DNA of 64,000 bases. Origin: JAOABC01 sp041287495. GTDB lineage: Bacteria > Aquificota > Aquificia > Aquificales > Hydrogenothermaceae. The stretch's first letter is position 1, and the number at the start of each line of letters is the position of its first letter. The position numbers and the translations under genes are program-made. The notes under the pieces are model-generated. The model had not been told where the DNA came from and ran no database searches. It saw only the letters and a program-made list of their open reading frames with translations. Positions 17,173-25,906 of the stretch are shown here, piece after piece. The stretch covers positions 62,001 to 126,000 of the forward strand of contig JBEULE010000040.1 in assembly GCA_041287495.1 (NCBI GenBank), written 5' to 3'.

Positions 17173-17439
17173 TTACTTACTTCCACATAGATAGCATACT
17201 CCTTTTTCTGTCTTTGCCCAGTGTTTTGTTTTAGCTTTTACCTCTAATATATCACCTTCTTTAAGATGGTAAATCTTTTCTTGTGTCCCTATCGTTATTT
17301 CTCCAGTTAAAATATATCTAACCTCATCTTCATTATGAAAATGCCAATCATAGTAAGTTCCTGGTGGATCACACCATTTATATATCCCAGAATATCCTAA
17401 GCTTTTTAGCTTTTCTCTTGCCTGTATTTCATCTATCAT
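17173..17439 (-). CDS. Small cupin-domain protein
   Basis: An 88-residue single-domain cupin. Motif 1 is visible as HFHNEDEVRYILTGE (two His and a Glu as metal ligands), and motif 2 as GDILEVKAKTKHWAKT (second metal His). A CYLCG pair of cysteines closes the protein. Such stand-alone cupins bind a metal and a small molecule, but the substrate cannot be told. Its ATG overlaps the ligA stop by four bases (ATGA), so the two are translationally coupled. A functional link to ligase is not implied. Confidence 0.8.
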   Translation of the reverse strand: MIDEIQAREKLKSLGYSGIYKWCDPPGTYYDWHFHNEDEVRYILTGEITIGTQEKIYHLKEGDILEVKAKTKHWAKTEKGVCYLCGSK

Positions 17440-19541
17440 TTTATTAACTCCAAAAACTGTTCTTCTGATATTATCTTTATTGTAGCTATCTTTTGAGCTT
17501 TTTGAAGTTTTGAACCTGGCTCTTTACCTACAACCAGGTAGTTAACTTTTTTACTTACTGTATCACTTACTTCACCGCCTAAACTTTCCACTATTTCTTT
17601 TGCTTTTTCCCTTGAGCAACAGTCTAATGTTCCCGTAAACACAAATACCAATCCTTTCAGTTTTCCTTCTTTTTTCTCTTCTTTATCTTCACAGGTTTTT
17701 ACTCCAAGATTTTTCAGCTCTTGAATTATCTTTATATTTCTCTCTGTATGGAAAAAGTTATAAATCTCGTCTGCTACCTTTTCTCCTATATCTTGAAGTT
17801 TCATCAAATCTTCTTTTGAGAAATCTTGTAAATCTTCAACACATCTTACAGCAGATGCCAATGTTTTAGCAGTTGCTTCTCCTACATACCTTATTCCAAG
17901 TCCATAAATCAGTCTGTATATAGGTCTGTTTTTTGATTCTTCTATGGCCTCTTTCAGATTTTTTACTGATTTTTCTCCAAAACCTGGTAGTTGTTTTATT
18001 AGGTTAAAGTTTAGTCTGTAGATATCCGGAATTGATTTAAGAAGATTTAGTTTATAAAATTTTTTAACTGTAGCTTCAGAAAGTCCCCTTATATCCATAG
18101 CATCTTTTGACGCAAAATGGATTATTCTCTCAATTACCTGTGCCGGACAGTCTATATTAAAACATCTATAAACTGCTTCTCCTAATGGTCTTTTTATAGG
18201 ATATCCACAGGAAGGACAAGTTTTTGGAAACTCAATAGGTTTTTCATTTCCAGTCCTTGCTTCTTTTATAACCATAGCTACATAAGGAATTACATCCCCG
18301 GCTCTTTCTACTAAAACTGTGTCTCCTATCCTTATATCTTTTTCTCTTATAAAGTCTTCATTTATAAGTGATACTGATGAAACGATAACACCACCTATCT
18401 CTACCGGTTCTAACTTCGCCACCGGAGTTATTGCCCCCGTTCTTCCAACCTGAAAAACTACATTTAAAATCTTTGTAGTTGCCTGTCTTGCCTTAAATTT
18501 AAAGGCTATAGCCCATCTTGGATGGTGAGAGGTAAAACCAAGTTTTTCGTATAAAGAAATATCATTTACTTTTATAACCATTCCATCTATCTCATATGGA
18601 TAGCTATCTCTTTTTTCTTGCCAGTAATTACAGTAATCAATCACTTCTTCTATACCTTTACACACTTTCATAACTTCATAGGGAGTTTTAAAGCCAAGTA
18701 AGTGAAGCATTTTTATATTTTCTGAGTGTTTTAAAAGATTTTTTCCGAGTATATTCTCACCTTTTTCATTTTCTGCATAGGTTATCTGGTAAACAAAAGT
18801 TTCCAGATTTCTTTTTGCAACTTCTTTTGGATCTTGTAATCTTATAGAACCAGCTGCCATATTTCTCGGATTTGCAAAAGGAACTAATCCTTCTTTTATT
18901 CTCTCTTCGTTTAACTGTTTAAAAATATCTTTCTTTATTAAAACTTCTCCCCTTATCTCTACTTTTTTAATGCCATATTTACTAAATTGAGCAGAAAGTG
19001 GTATTGTTTTTATAGTTTTAAGATTGTTTGTGATATCTTCACCAACCTCTCCATCTCCTCTTGTAGCACCTCTTATAAACAGGTCATTTTCATAAATAAG
19101 TGATATTCCTGATCCGTCAAATTTAGGTTCAACAGCATATTCAACTATATCCAATCCTGTTAACTCTCTCACTCTCCTGTCAAAATCTCTTAAATCCTGC
19201 TCGTCATAGGAGTTATCTAAAGAGAGCATAGGAGTAAGGTGTTTAACTTCCGGAAAAGTTTTGGTTATCTCAGAAGGTATCCTCTGGGTAGGAGAGTCCG
19301 GAGTTATTAAATCCGGAAATTTAGCTTCAATATCTTTAAGTAATTTAAAAAGTTTATCATATTCATAGTCAGATATAACCGGTTGAGCTAAAACATAGTA
19401 TCTGTAATCGTGATATCTTATAACATCTCTTAAATCACTAACTATTTTCTTAGCACTATCTCTATCAATCTTCTTAACATCCAATTTCAAAAGTTCTCTT
19501 GATTTTTCTATAAGCAATTTTTCTGTATTCTCATCATACAT
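17436..19541 (-). CDS. ligA: NAD-dependent DNA ligase
   Basis: Seals nicks during replication and repair with NAD+ as cofactor. 701 residues with every domain in order: Ia domain (YHDYRYYV, about 43-50), adenylation domain with AMP-accepting Lys140 in EPKFDGSG, OB fold, four-Cys zinc finger (CPSCGYP...CFNIDCPAQ), helix-hairpin-helix repeats, and C-terminal BRCT with LKGLVFVFTGTLD. The catalytic motif reads KFDG rather than the usual KLDG or KYDG, a conservative change. Confidence 0.96.
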   Translation of the reverse strand: MYDENTEKLLIEKSRELLKLDVKKIDRDSAKKIVSDLRDVIRYHDYRYYVLAQPVISDYEYDKLFKLLKDIEAKFPDLITPDSPTQRIPSEITKTFPEVKHLTPMLSLDNSYDEQDLRDFDRRVRELTGLDIVEYAVEPKFDGSGISLIYENDLFIRGATRGDGEVGEDITNNLKTIKTIPLSAQFSKYGIKKVEIRGEVLIKKDIFKQLNEERIKEGLVPFANPRNMAAGSIRLQDPKEVAKRNLETFVYQITYAENEKGENILGKNLLKHSENIKMLHLLGFKTPYEVMKVCKGIEEVIDYCNYWQEKRDSYPYEIDGMVIKVNDISLYEKLGFTSHHPRWAIAFKFKARQATTKILNVVFQVGRTGAITPVAKLEPVEIGGVIVSSVSLINEDFIREKDIRIGDTVLVERAGDVIPYVAMVIKEARTGNEKPIEFPKTCPSCGYPIKRPLGEAVYRCFNIDCPAQVIERIIHFASKDAMDIRGLSEATVKKFYKLNLLKSIPDIYRLNFNLIKQLPGFGEKSVKNLKEAIEESKNRPIYRLIYGLGIRYVGEATAKTLASAVRCVEDLQDFSKEDLMKLQDIGEKVADEIYNFFHTERNIKIIQELKNLGVKTCEDKEEKKEGKLKGLVFVFTGTLDCCSREKAKEIVESLGGEVSDTVSKKVNYLVVGKEPGSKLQKAQKIATIKIISEEQFLELIK

Positions 19542-19652
19542 CTTGTTAGCCCCATTAAAAATTATAATTCATATTAATGTTATCATAGTTTGGCGGTAGA
19601 AAAAGGTAAAAAATGATTTAAAACAGACCAAAATGTTAATATTAAAGAATGT

Positions 19653-19658
19653 TATAAT
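19653..19658 (+). promoter_or_regulatory. Possible -10 box of the rfbACBD operon
   Basis: TATAAT on +, about 30 bases before the rfbA start, within the 148-base divergent gap between ligA and rfbA. No convincing -35 is visible 16-18 bases upstream, so this is weak. Confidence 0.35.
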
Positions 19659-19689
19659 TATAAAAACATTTTAAAATGGAGATTAAAAA

Positions 19690-20571
19690 GTGAAAGCTAT
19701 TATACTTGCTGGAGGAAGTGGGACAAGATTATATCCTGTTACACAGATAATAAACAAGCATTTTTTACCTATATACAATAAGCCGATGATATATTATCCT
19801 CTGTCTTTGGTTATGCTGTTGAAAATAAGAGATGTTATCTTTGTTATAAATCCAGAAGATTTGCCTCTTTATGAAAAAGTGTTTTCACATGGTAAAGATT
19901 TAGGAATGAATATAAACTATGTTATTCAAGAAAATCCAAATGGGCTTGCCGAGGGATTAATATTAAGTGAGGAGTATATAAAAGATAATCCTGTAATGTA
20001 TTTACTTGGAGATAATATCCTCTATGGACACAATGCTTGGCAAGTTTTAGAAGAAGCAAAAGAAGATGTTATAAAAAATGGTGGAGCTTATGTTTTTGGT
20101 TATGCTGTAAAAGACCCTGAAAGGTTTGGAGTTGTGGAGTTTGATAAGAACGGAAAGGTTTTAAGTATTGAAGAAAAACCTAAAAATCCAAAATCCCATT
20201 TTGCAGTAATAGGAATCTATTTCTTTGATAAAGATGCAGTTAATATAGCAAAGAATGTAAAACCTTCAGAGAGAGGAGAGCTTGAGATAACATCTGTTTT
20301 AGATGACTATTTAAAGAGAGAGTCTTTAAAAGTTAAACTTTTGGGAAGAGGTTATGCGTGGTTTGATGCCGGAACCCACGATAGTTTTCTTGAAGCTGGA
20401 GATTTTGTCGCAACAATAGAAAAGAGAACCGGACTGATGATAGGTTGTCTTGAGGAGATAGCCTACAAAAACGGCTGGATAGATAAAGACCAACTTCTTC
20501 AGATAGCAAAAAAACTTCAAAAAACAGACTATGGACAGTATCTTTTAAAGGAAGTTTTAAAAGGAGGATGA
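19690..20571 (+). CDS. rfbA: Glucose-1-phosphate thymidylyltransferase
   Basis: First step of dTDP-L-rhamnose synthesis: glucose-1-phosphate plus dTTP gives dTDP-glucose. The 293 residues include the nucleotide-binding GGSGTRLYP (from residue 8), YYPLS, the LGDN metal loop, EEKP and the WFDAGTHDS active-site loop. GTG start at 19690 with GGAG eight bases upstream. Leads the operon rfbA-rfbC-rfbB-rfbD; also known as rmlA. Confidence 0.94.
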   Translation: MKAIILAGGSGTRLYPVTQIINKHFLPIYNKPMIYYPLSLVMLLKIRDVIFVINPEDLPLYEKVFSHGKDLGMNINYVIQENPNGLAEGLILSEEYIKDNPVMYLLGDNILYGHNAWQVLEEAKEDVIKNGGAYVFGYAVKDPERFGVVEFDKNGKVLSIEEKPKNPKSHFAVIGIYFFDKDAVNIAKNVKPSERGELEITSVLDDYLKRESLKVKLLGRGYAWFDAGTHDSFLEAGDFVATIEKRTGLMIGCLEEIAYKNGWIDKDQLLQIAKKLQKTDYGQYLLKEVLKGG

Positions 20572-20572
20572 A

Positions 20573-21139
20573 ATGCCTTTTGAGTTCAAAATGTTAGAAA
20601 TTCCGGAAGTTATTCTTATAAAACCTAAAGTTTTTAAAGATGAAAGAGGTTTTTTCTTAGAGGTTTATAAAAAATCTGATTTTGAAAAGTTTGGAATAGA
20701 TACAGACTTTATTCAGGATAACCATTCTGGTTCTGTAAAAGGAGTTTTAAGAGGTCTTCACTATCAAAAACATCCAAAAGCTCAAGGAAAATTAGTTAGA
20801 TGTATAAAAGGGAAGATTTTTGACGTTGCAGTGGATATCAGAAAAAATAGTAAAACATTCGGAAAGTATGTTTTTGCAGAATTATCAGAAGAAAATAAAC
20901 ATATACTCTGGATACCTAAAGGATTTGCCCATGGGTTTTTAACACTTTCAGATTATGCTGAAATTATATACAAAGTTTCAGGAGCAGAGTACTCACCTGA
21001 GCATGATGCAGGTATAATATATAACGACCCTGATATTAATATAAAATGGCCATTAGAAGAAATTAAAGAAATTATACTTTCAGAAAAAGATAAAAAACTA
21101 CCAAAATTAAGAGATTTAAAGGAGGAAGATTTACTTTGA
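20573..21139 (+). CDS. rfbC: dTDP-4-dehydrorhamnose 3,5-epimerase
   Basis: Third step of dTDP-L-rhamnose synthesis. A 188-residue cupin-fold epimerase with the catalytic His in VLRGLHYQ, DERGFF, and the FAHGFLTLS segment. ATG at 20573 follows rfbA by one base with AAGGAGG just upstream. The end overlaps rfbB by four bases. Also rmlC. Confidence 0.94.
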   Translation: MPFEFKMLEIPEVILIKPKVFKDERGFFLEVYKKSDFEKFGIDTDFIQDNHSGSVKGVLRGLHYQKHPKAQGKLVRCIKGKIFDVAVDIRKNSKTFGKYVFAELSEENKHILWIPKGFAHGFLTLSDYAEIIYKVSGAEYSPEHDAGIIYNDPDINIKWPLEEIKEIILSEKDKKLPKLRDLKEEDLL

Positions 21140-22131
21140 AAAAACTACTTGTTACAGGTGGAGCAGGATTTATAGGAAGCTGGTTTGTAAAATCGGCAGT
21201 AGAGAAAGGATATGAAGTTGTAGTTTTAGATGCATTAACGTATGCAGGAGATTTAGAAAGATTAAAAAAAGTTAAAGATAATGTAAGTTTTCACCAAACT
21301 GATATTACAGATATAAACGCAGTTGAAGAAATATTTAAAAAGGAAAACCCTGATATAGTAGTTCACTTTGCAGCTGAAAGTCATGTAGATAGAAGTATAA
21401 TAGAGCCTTCCATTTTCATAAAAACAAATGTAGAAGGTACATTTAATTTACTCGAAACAGCTAAAAAATACTCAGTTGAAAAATTCATAAACATATCAAC
21501 AGATGAAGTATACGGAGAACTTGAAAATTTAGAAGACCAATTTACAGAGGAAACATGCTTAAAACCAAACTCTCCATACTCATCATCAAAAGCCTCTGCA
21601 GATATGCTTGGAAGAGCATACTACAAAACTTATAACCTACCTGTAATTACTGTTAGACCATCAAATAACTATGGACCTTGGCAGTATCCTGAGAAATTTA
21701 TACCTGTAATAATTTTAAAAGCTTTACAAAATGAGCCTATACCAGTTTACGGAACTGGTAAAAACAGAAGAGAGTGGATATTTGTAAAAGACTGTGCTGA
21801 AGGTGTTTTAACTGTAATGGAGAAAGGAAGGATAGGAGAGATTTACAACTTAGGAAGTGGAGAAGAAAAAGAGAATATAGAAGTAGTAAAAACGATATTG
21901 AAAATACTTGGAAAGCCGGAAAATTTAATTTCTTTTGTAAAAGACAGACCTGGACACGACTTAAGATACAGAATGAATTCAGAAAAAATAAAAAAAGAAC
22001 TTGGATTTACTCCAAAAACCACATTTGAAGAAGGAATAAAACAGACTATAGAGTTTTATATTGAAAATATGGATTGGGTTAAGCAAAAAGAAAAAGAATT
22101 ACAAAATTTATGGCAAAAGGTTTACAGATGA
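21136..22131 (+). CDS. rfbB: dTDP-glucose 4,6-dehydratase
   Basis: Second step: NAD-dependent conversion of dTDP-glucose to the 4-keto-6-deoxy sugar. A 331-residue extended short-chain dehydrogenase with GGAGFIGSW at residue 8, the dehydratase STDEVYGE motif (Thr-Asp-Glu catalytic set), and YSSSKAS (YxxxK). The open frame begins TTG at 21136, overlapping the rfbC stop, with AGGAGG upstream. Also rmlB. Confidence 0.94.
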   Translation: MKKLLVTGGAGFIGSWFVKSAVEKGYEVVVLDALTYAGDLERLKKVKDNVSFHQTDITDINAVEEIFKKENPDIVVHFAAESHVDRSIIEPSIFIKTNVEGTFNLLETAKKYSVEKFINISTDEVYGELENLEDQFTEETCLKPNSPYSSSKASADMLGRAYYKTYNLPVITVRPSNNYGPWQYPEKFIPVIILKALQNEPIPVYGTGKNRREWIFVKDCAEGVLTVMEKGRIGEIYNLGSGEEKENIEVVKTILKILGKPENLISFVKDRPGHDLRYRMNSEKIKKELGFTPKTTFEEGIKQTIEFYIENMDWVKQKEKELQNLWQKVYR

Positions 22132-22970
22132 AGTTCCTTATACTTGGTTCAAAAGGACAACTTGGAAATGAATTTGTAAAAACTTTTGAAAAAGAAAAGA
22201 GAGATTATTTAGCTTTATCAAGACAGCAGTTGGATGTAACAAATTTAGATGAAGTATATAAATTAGTAAAAGATTACAAACCAAATGTTATTATAAACTG
22301 CACAGCATATAATCAGGTAGATAGGGCCGAGGGAGAAGAGTTTAATCAGGCTTTAAAAGTAAATAACACCGCTGTTTCAAATTTGGCATTTATATGTAAA
22401 GAAAAAAATATATTTCTAATACACTACTCAACAGATTATGTTTTTGACGGTAAGAAAGAAGGATTATATACGGAAGAAGATAAACCAAATCCAATTAATA
22501 AGTATGGCTTAAGTAAATACTTAGGTGAAGAAGCAGTTAAAAATACATTAGATAAATACTTACTTTTTAGAGTAAGCTGGGTATATGGAGATGGTAAACA
22601 GAACTTTCTTTACAAATTATCCCAATGGGCTGAAAAAAACCCATATTTAAAGGTAGCTTGTGATGAATTTTCTATACCTACATCTACAAGGACAATTGTG
22701 GAAGTTACACTAAAAGCTATAGAAAAAGGTTTAACAGGGCTGTATCATCTCACAAACTCAGAATATGCATCAAGATATGAGTGGGCGAAAGAGTATTTTA
22801 AACTAAAAGATATTGACAAATTTATATATCCGGTATACAGGTCAGATTTTGAGCAAAACTTTCCGGCAAAACGTCCGAAATGGTCAGCAATGAGTAATGA
22901 GAAAATAAGTAAAGAGTTAAATATAGAAATTCCACCTTGGCAGGAGGAGTTAAAGAGATCTTTATTATGA
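22128..22970 (+). CDS. rfbD: dTDP-4-dehydrorhamnose reductase
   Basis: Last step: NAD(P)H reduction to dTDP-L-rhamnose. The 280-residue protein begins MKFLILGSKGQLG with the Rossmann loop and has STDYVFDG, YGLSKYLGE (YxxxK), FRVSWVYG and RPKWSAMSNEK. I use ATG 22128, which overlaps the rfbB stop as ATGA. The frame is open from 22110, but the extra six residues precede the Rossmann strand. Also rmlD. Confidence 0.93.
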   Translation: MKFLILGSKGQLGNEFVKTFEKEKRDYLALSRQQLDVTNLDEVYKLVKDYKPNVIINCTAYNQVDRAEGEEFNQALKVNNTAVSNLAFICKEKNIFLIHYSTDYVFDGKKEGLYTEEDKPNPINKYGLSKYLGEEAVKNTLDKYLLFRVSWVYGDGKQNFLYKLSQWAEKNPYLKVACDEFSIPTSTRTIVEVTLKAIEKGLTGLYHLTNSEYASRYEWAKEYFKLKDIDKFIYPVYRSDFEQNFPAKRPKWSAMSNEKISKELNIEIPPWQEELKRSLL

Positions 22971-23050
22971 AAAAATTACCAAGTAACTACTACTATGCAA
23001 ACAAAACTCATTTTTTAGTTTTAACATATTCCACAAATTCCCTTTGCTTT

Positions 23051-25378
23051 TTATGTGCCATTTATAAACCCTCCTCCTGCAGATAATCTTATTAATTCTA
23101 ATAAATTTTTAAAACTCTCTATATCTTTTGGTTTTGAAAAAAGATATTTTTCTAAGTTTGATATGTATTCTTCAATGTTGTTTGATGGTTCTGGTTTAGA
23201 TATCTTCTCTGGAGTTATGCTAAAGTTTAAATCTGCCTTTCCATAAATTCCTCTGTAATAATCAATTACACCCTTCAAGATTGCAAAAAGCATATCTCTT
23301 TTGTATATATTTTGTTGGTAAAGGTATAAGATATGATTTTTAGCTGATGATAAATCTGTAGAAATTTCTTTATTCCAATGTAGTAAATTTCTTACAAAAT
23401 AATAAACTGTTAAAGGATTTGTAAGGAATTTTCCGGTTGTTTTAGAGCCTTTGTGGTAAATGTAAGTAAATGGGGTATATAGAGGATAGATGTTGCTTTT
23501 TAGCATTCTTGAAAAATATTCATTATCTTCAAAATATAAGAAAAATTTTTCATCCATATAGCCTATCTTATCGATAACTTCTTTTTTCATAAAAATATTT
23601 GCACCACTTAAAAATGAGACTCTGAAAATACCAGATTTTTCCTCTTTTATGCCGTTAAAATCAACCTTTAAGCCATTATACTGACAAAGTTTTGTATAGT
23701 AGTCAACAATTTTACATGTAGCAACCGGCACATCTGTAAATTCAACTGTTCTTACTAACTCTATAGGTGTGTTTTCTGTTATCACTGTATCAGGATTTAA
23801 TAACCATATGTATTCCGGATTTAGGTTTTCAATGGCAAATTTTATCCCTAAATTATTCCCTCCGGCATATCCGGTATTTTTATTTTTTAGTATATAGAAT
23901 TTTTTCTGGCTACCTCTAAAAGCTTCTGTAATACACTTTTCTAAATTTAAAAACTCTTCTTCATCTTCTGAATTATCAACCACTATAAAAGCTATATTAG
24001 GATAACTGTTGTTTATCACAGAGTAAGCAAGTTCACACACATCTTGATGGGATTTGTAATTTACAGTTATTATAGCTATCAATGGCTTAGATTTAATTAA
24101 TTTTGCTTTTTCTCTGAAAAACTCTTTATCTTTATTTATGTGTGAAAAGTTGAAAATAAATCTGTATTTTCCGGATACAAGATATTGGAAAAATGGATAT
24201 GGCATTAAATTTATACTATCTGAAAAAAATTCATAAGGTTCCGGAACATTACCGTAGCCATATTTCTTTATTAATTTTTTCATAAAGTTATTAAAACTTA
24301 TCTGATTTAACTTGTTAGCTTTTTTATCATCTTTCTCAAAGGATTTATGATTAAGATGTTTTATATAGATTGATGGAATAACAAGCTGTTTATAACCATT
24401 ATTCACAAGGAACATAGAGTAATCAAAATCATCAAATCCTAGAATTAAACTTTCATCAAAATAACCGTATTTATCTGCAAAAATTTCCTTCTTTGTAGCT
24501 ACACAGAAACCAGATAACAGTCTAACTTCCTTAAAATAATCTTTGTAAATGTTAAAAAGTGAATTAGCAATTTCTTTATCAGAAAGTTTTGATAAAATTT
24601 CTACATTTGTATAACTTATAATATTATTATAGAAAAAAGCTGCATTTGAAATTCCTCCAACAGCACCAACTTCTTCATCTTTTAGATATAGATAGAAATA
24701 CTCAAGCCAATTTTTAGATATAACTTTTGTATCCGGATTTAAAAACACTAAATAGCCGTTTTTTGCTAATTTTACACCCTGATTTATAGCTTTTGCATAG
24801 CCTATGTTTTCTTTGTTTTTTATAAATCTTATGTTCTTATATTTATTTAATAACTCTCTTACAGCTTCTTCGGTTCTACTATCAGGTGAGTTATCTATAA
24901 TTATTATCTCATCTTTTTCTGTAAGTGTGTCAGCAAAAGAGTTGATACAACCTTCTATGGTCTCTTCACTTTTGTAAGTAACTATTATTACTGAAAATCC
25001 TTCCCTATACATTTTCTCCTCTTTTTCGGATAGCCAGAGTTCTTTAACTTTTTCAGTAAAACCTAATTCTTTTATAAAATACAAATTAATATAAACAAAT
25101 TCTGAGTATTTCACAGGATTAATATTAACCCCTAAATAATTAAGAGAATCTTTAGAGTAAATTATTAATTTCTCTTCTGCTCCTTTTTTTAACAAGGAAA
25201 ACTGTTCATTTGCTCCGTGTATTCTAAAAACATTAGTAAAGTCTTTGTATAAAAAAGCTTTACCTTTCTTAACCAAATTCATCCACAAGATTGTGTCAGA
25301 ATTTGCTTTAAATTCATAATCTCTGAATTTAAATAACTCAAAATCTACATCAGATTTTCTAAAGCAAAATCCGGACAT
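23051..25378 (-). CDS. Large glycosyltransferase, C-terminal part (two GT2 domains) of a frameshifted gene
   Basis: As it stands, 775 residues. Residues 1-120 are the missing tail of a GT2 domain that starts in the preceding frame (25380-25904). Then come a complete GT-A domain from FSVIIVTYKSEETIEGC with FLNPDTK, and another from PLIAIITVNYKSHQDV with WLLNPDT. The NPD form of the metal motif and the GYAGGNNLG segment resemble WbbL-type rhamnosyltransferases, which fits the dTDP-rhamnose operon alongside. The ATG at 25378 has no good ribosome site, so it is probably not an independent start. Dropping one A from the A8 run at 25401-25408 joins both parts into 950 residues. Soluble or peripheral; acceptor unknown. 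Confidence 0.8.
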   Translation of the reverse strand: MSGFCFRKSDVDFELFKFRDYEFKANSDTILWMNLVKKGKAFLYKDFTNVFRIHGANEQFSLLKKGAEEKLIIYSKDSLNYLGVNINPVKYSEFVYINLYFIKELGFTEKVKELWLSEKEEKMYREGFSVIIVTYKSEETIEGCINSFADTLTEKDEIIIIDNSPDSRTEEAVRELLNKYKNIRFIKNKENIGYAKAINQGVKLAKNGYLVFLNPDTKVISKNWLEYFYLYLKDEEVGAVGGISNAAFFYNNIISYTNVEILSKLSDKEIANSLFNIYKDYFKEVRLLSGFCVATKKEIFADKYGYFDESLILGFDDFDYSMFLVNNGYKQLVIPSIYIKHLNHKSFEKDDKKANKLNQISFNNFMKKLIKKYGYGNVPEPYEFFSDSINLMPYPFFQYLVSGKYRFIFNFSHINKDKEFFREKAKLIKSKPLIAIITVNYKSHQDVCELAYSVINNSYPNIAFIVVDNSEDEEEFLNLEKCITEAFRGSQKKFYILKNKNTGYAGGNNLGIKFAIENLNPEYIWLLNPDTVITENTPIELVRTVEFTDVPVATCKIVDYYTKLCQYNGLKVDFNGIKEEKSGIFRVSFLSGANIFMKKEVIDKIGYMDEKFFLYFEDNEYFSRMLKSNIYPLYTPFTYIYHKGSKTTGKFLTNPLTVYYFVRNLLHWNKEISTDLSSAKNHILYLYQQNIYKRDMLFAILKGVIDYYRGIYGKADLNFSITPEKISKPEPSNNIEEYISNLEKYLFSKPKDIESFKNLLELIRLSAGGGFINGT

Positions 25379-25379
25379 A

Positions 25380-25904
25380 CTACCAAAAATATTTAAGATA
25401 TTTTTTTTGTAGAGAATTTATTATAAGGTCATATCCATCTACAATCTTGTTGTTAAAGAAAGTTGCATACTCTTGTAAAAAGATTGAAAAGTATTTTGTA
25501 TGCAGAGTCTTATCTTTGTTAGCAAAAAATGTTTTTCCAGCAGTTAATTTTATCTCTTTATTCTCAATTAAAGGTTTTGCTAATTTTTCTAAAGCGTCCG
25601 GAAAAAGTAAATCATCATCTCCAAGGAACTGTATAATATCACCGGAGGCAAGTTTGAAAAGATTAGCATAATTTCTGTTACTACCGAGATTTTTATCATT
25701 TTTGTGATAGACTACAAATGGATATTTTTTAGAAAACTCTTCAATGACAGCACGATTTATTTTACTTATATTCTCATCCATGTTATCATCTGCAACTATC
25801 AACTCGTAAGGAAGCAAAGTCTGTTTAACTACACTTTCTAAAGCTTCCTTTAAAAAATCAGGTCTATTATAGGTTGGAATCAATACGGAGATTTTACTAT
25901 CCAT
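25380..25904 (-). CDS. Glycosyltransferase family 2, N-terminal part of a frameshifted gene
   Basis: 174 residues: the first two thirds of a GT2 domain, starting MDSKISVLIPTYNRP, with the nucleotide-sugar Asp in IVADDN and the metal motif FLGDDDLLF. It stops at TAG right after an A8 run. The next frame continues the same domain (SGFCFRKSDV...), so this is the N-terminus of a roughly 950-residue protein interrupted by one base. Start ATG 25904 has AGGAC upstream and lies two bases after the preceding glycosyltransferase gene. Confidence 0.8.
   Translation of the reverse strand: MDSKISVLIPTYNRPDFLKEALESVVKQTLLPYELIVADDNMDENISKINRAVIEEFSKKYPFVVYHKNDKNLGSNRNYANLFKLASGDIIQFLGDDDLLFPDALEKLAKPLIENKEIKLTAGKTFFANKDKTLHTKYFSIFLQEYATFFNNKIVDGYDLIINSLQKKYLKYFW
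25401..25408 (-). other. A8 homopolymer at the frameshift (slippage site)
   Basis: Eight T on + (eight A on the coding strand). With seven A the reading becomes NSLQKNILNIFGSMSGFC, bridging the two glycosyltransferase frames without a stop; nine A gives a TAA at once. Could be a real mutation, a phase-variable tract, transcriptional slippage, or a sequencing error. Confidence 0.8.
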
Positions 25905-25906
25905 CT

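Noticed and set aside
23003..23022. AAAACT/AGTTTT hairpin between rfbD and the convergent glycosyltransferase
   Set aside because: Only six A/T-rich pairs with an 8-base loop; too weak to call a terminator.
22967..23086. A 39-codon ORF starting ATGA-style at the rfbD stop
   Set aside because: No ribosome site at the right distance, no recognisable domain, and its 3' part lies over the convergent glycosyltransferase gene. Probably chance.
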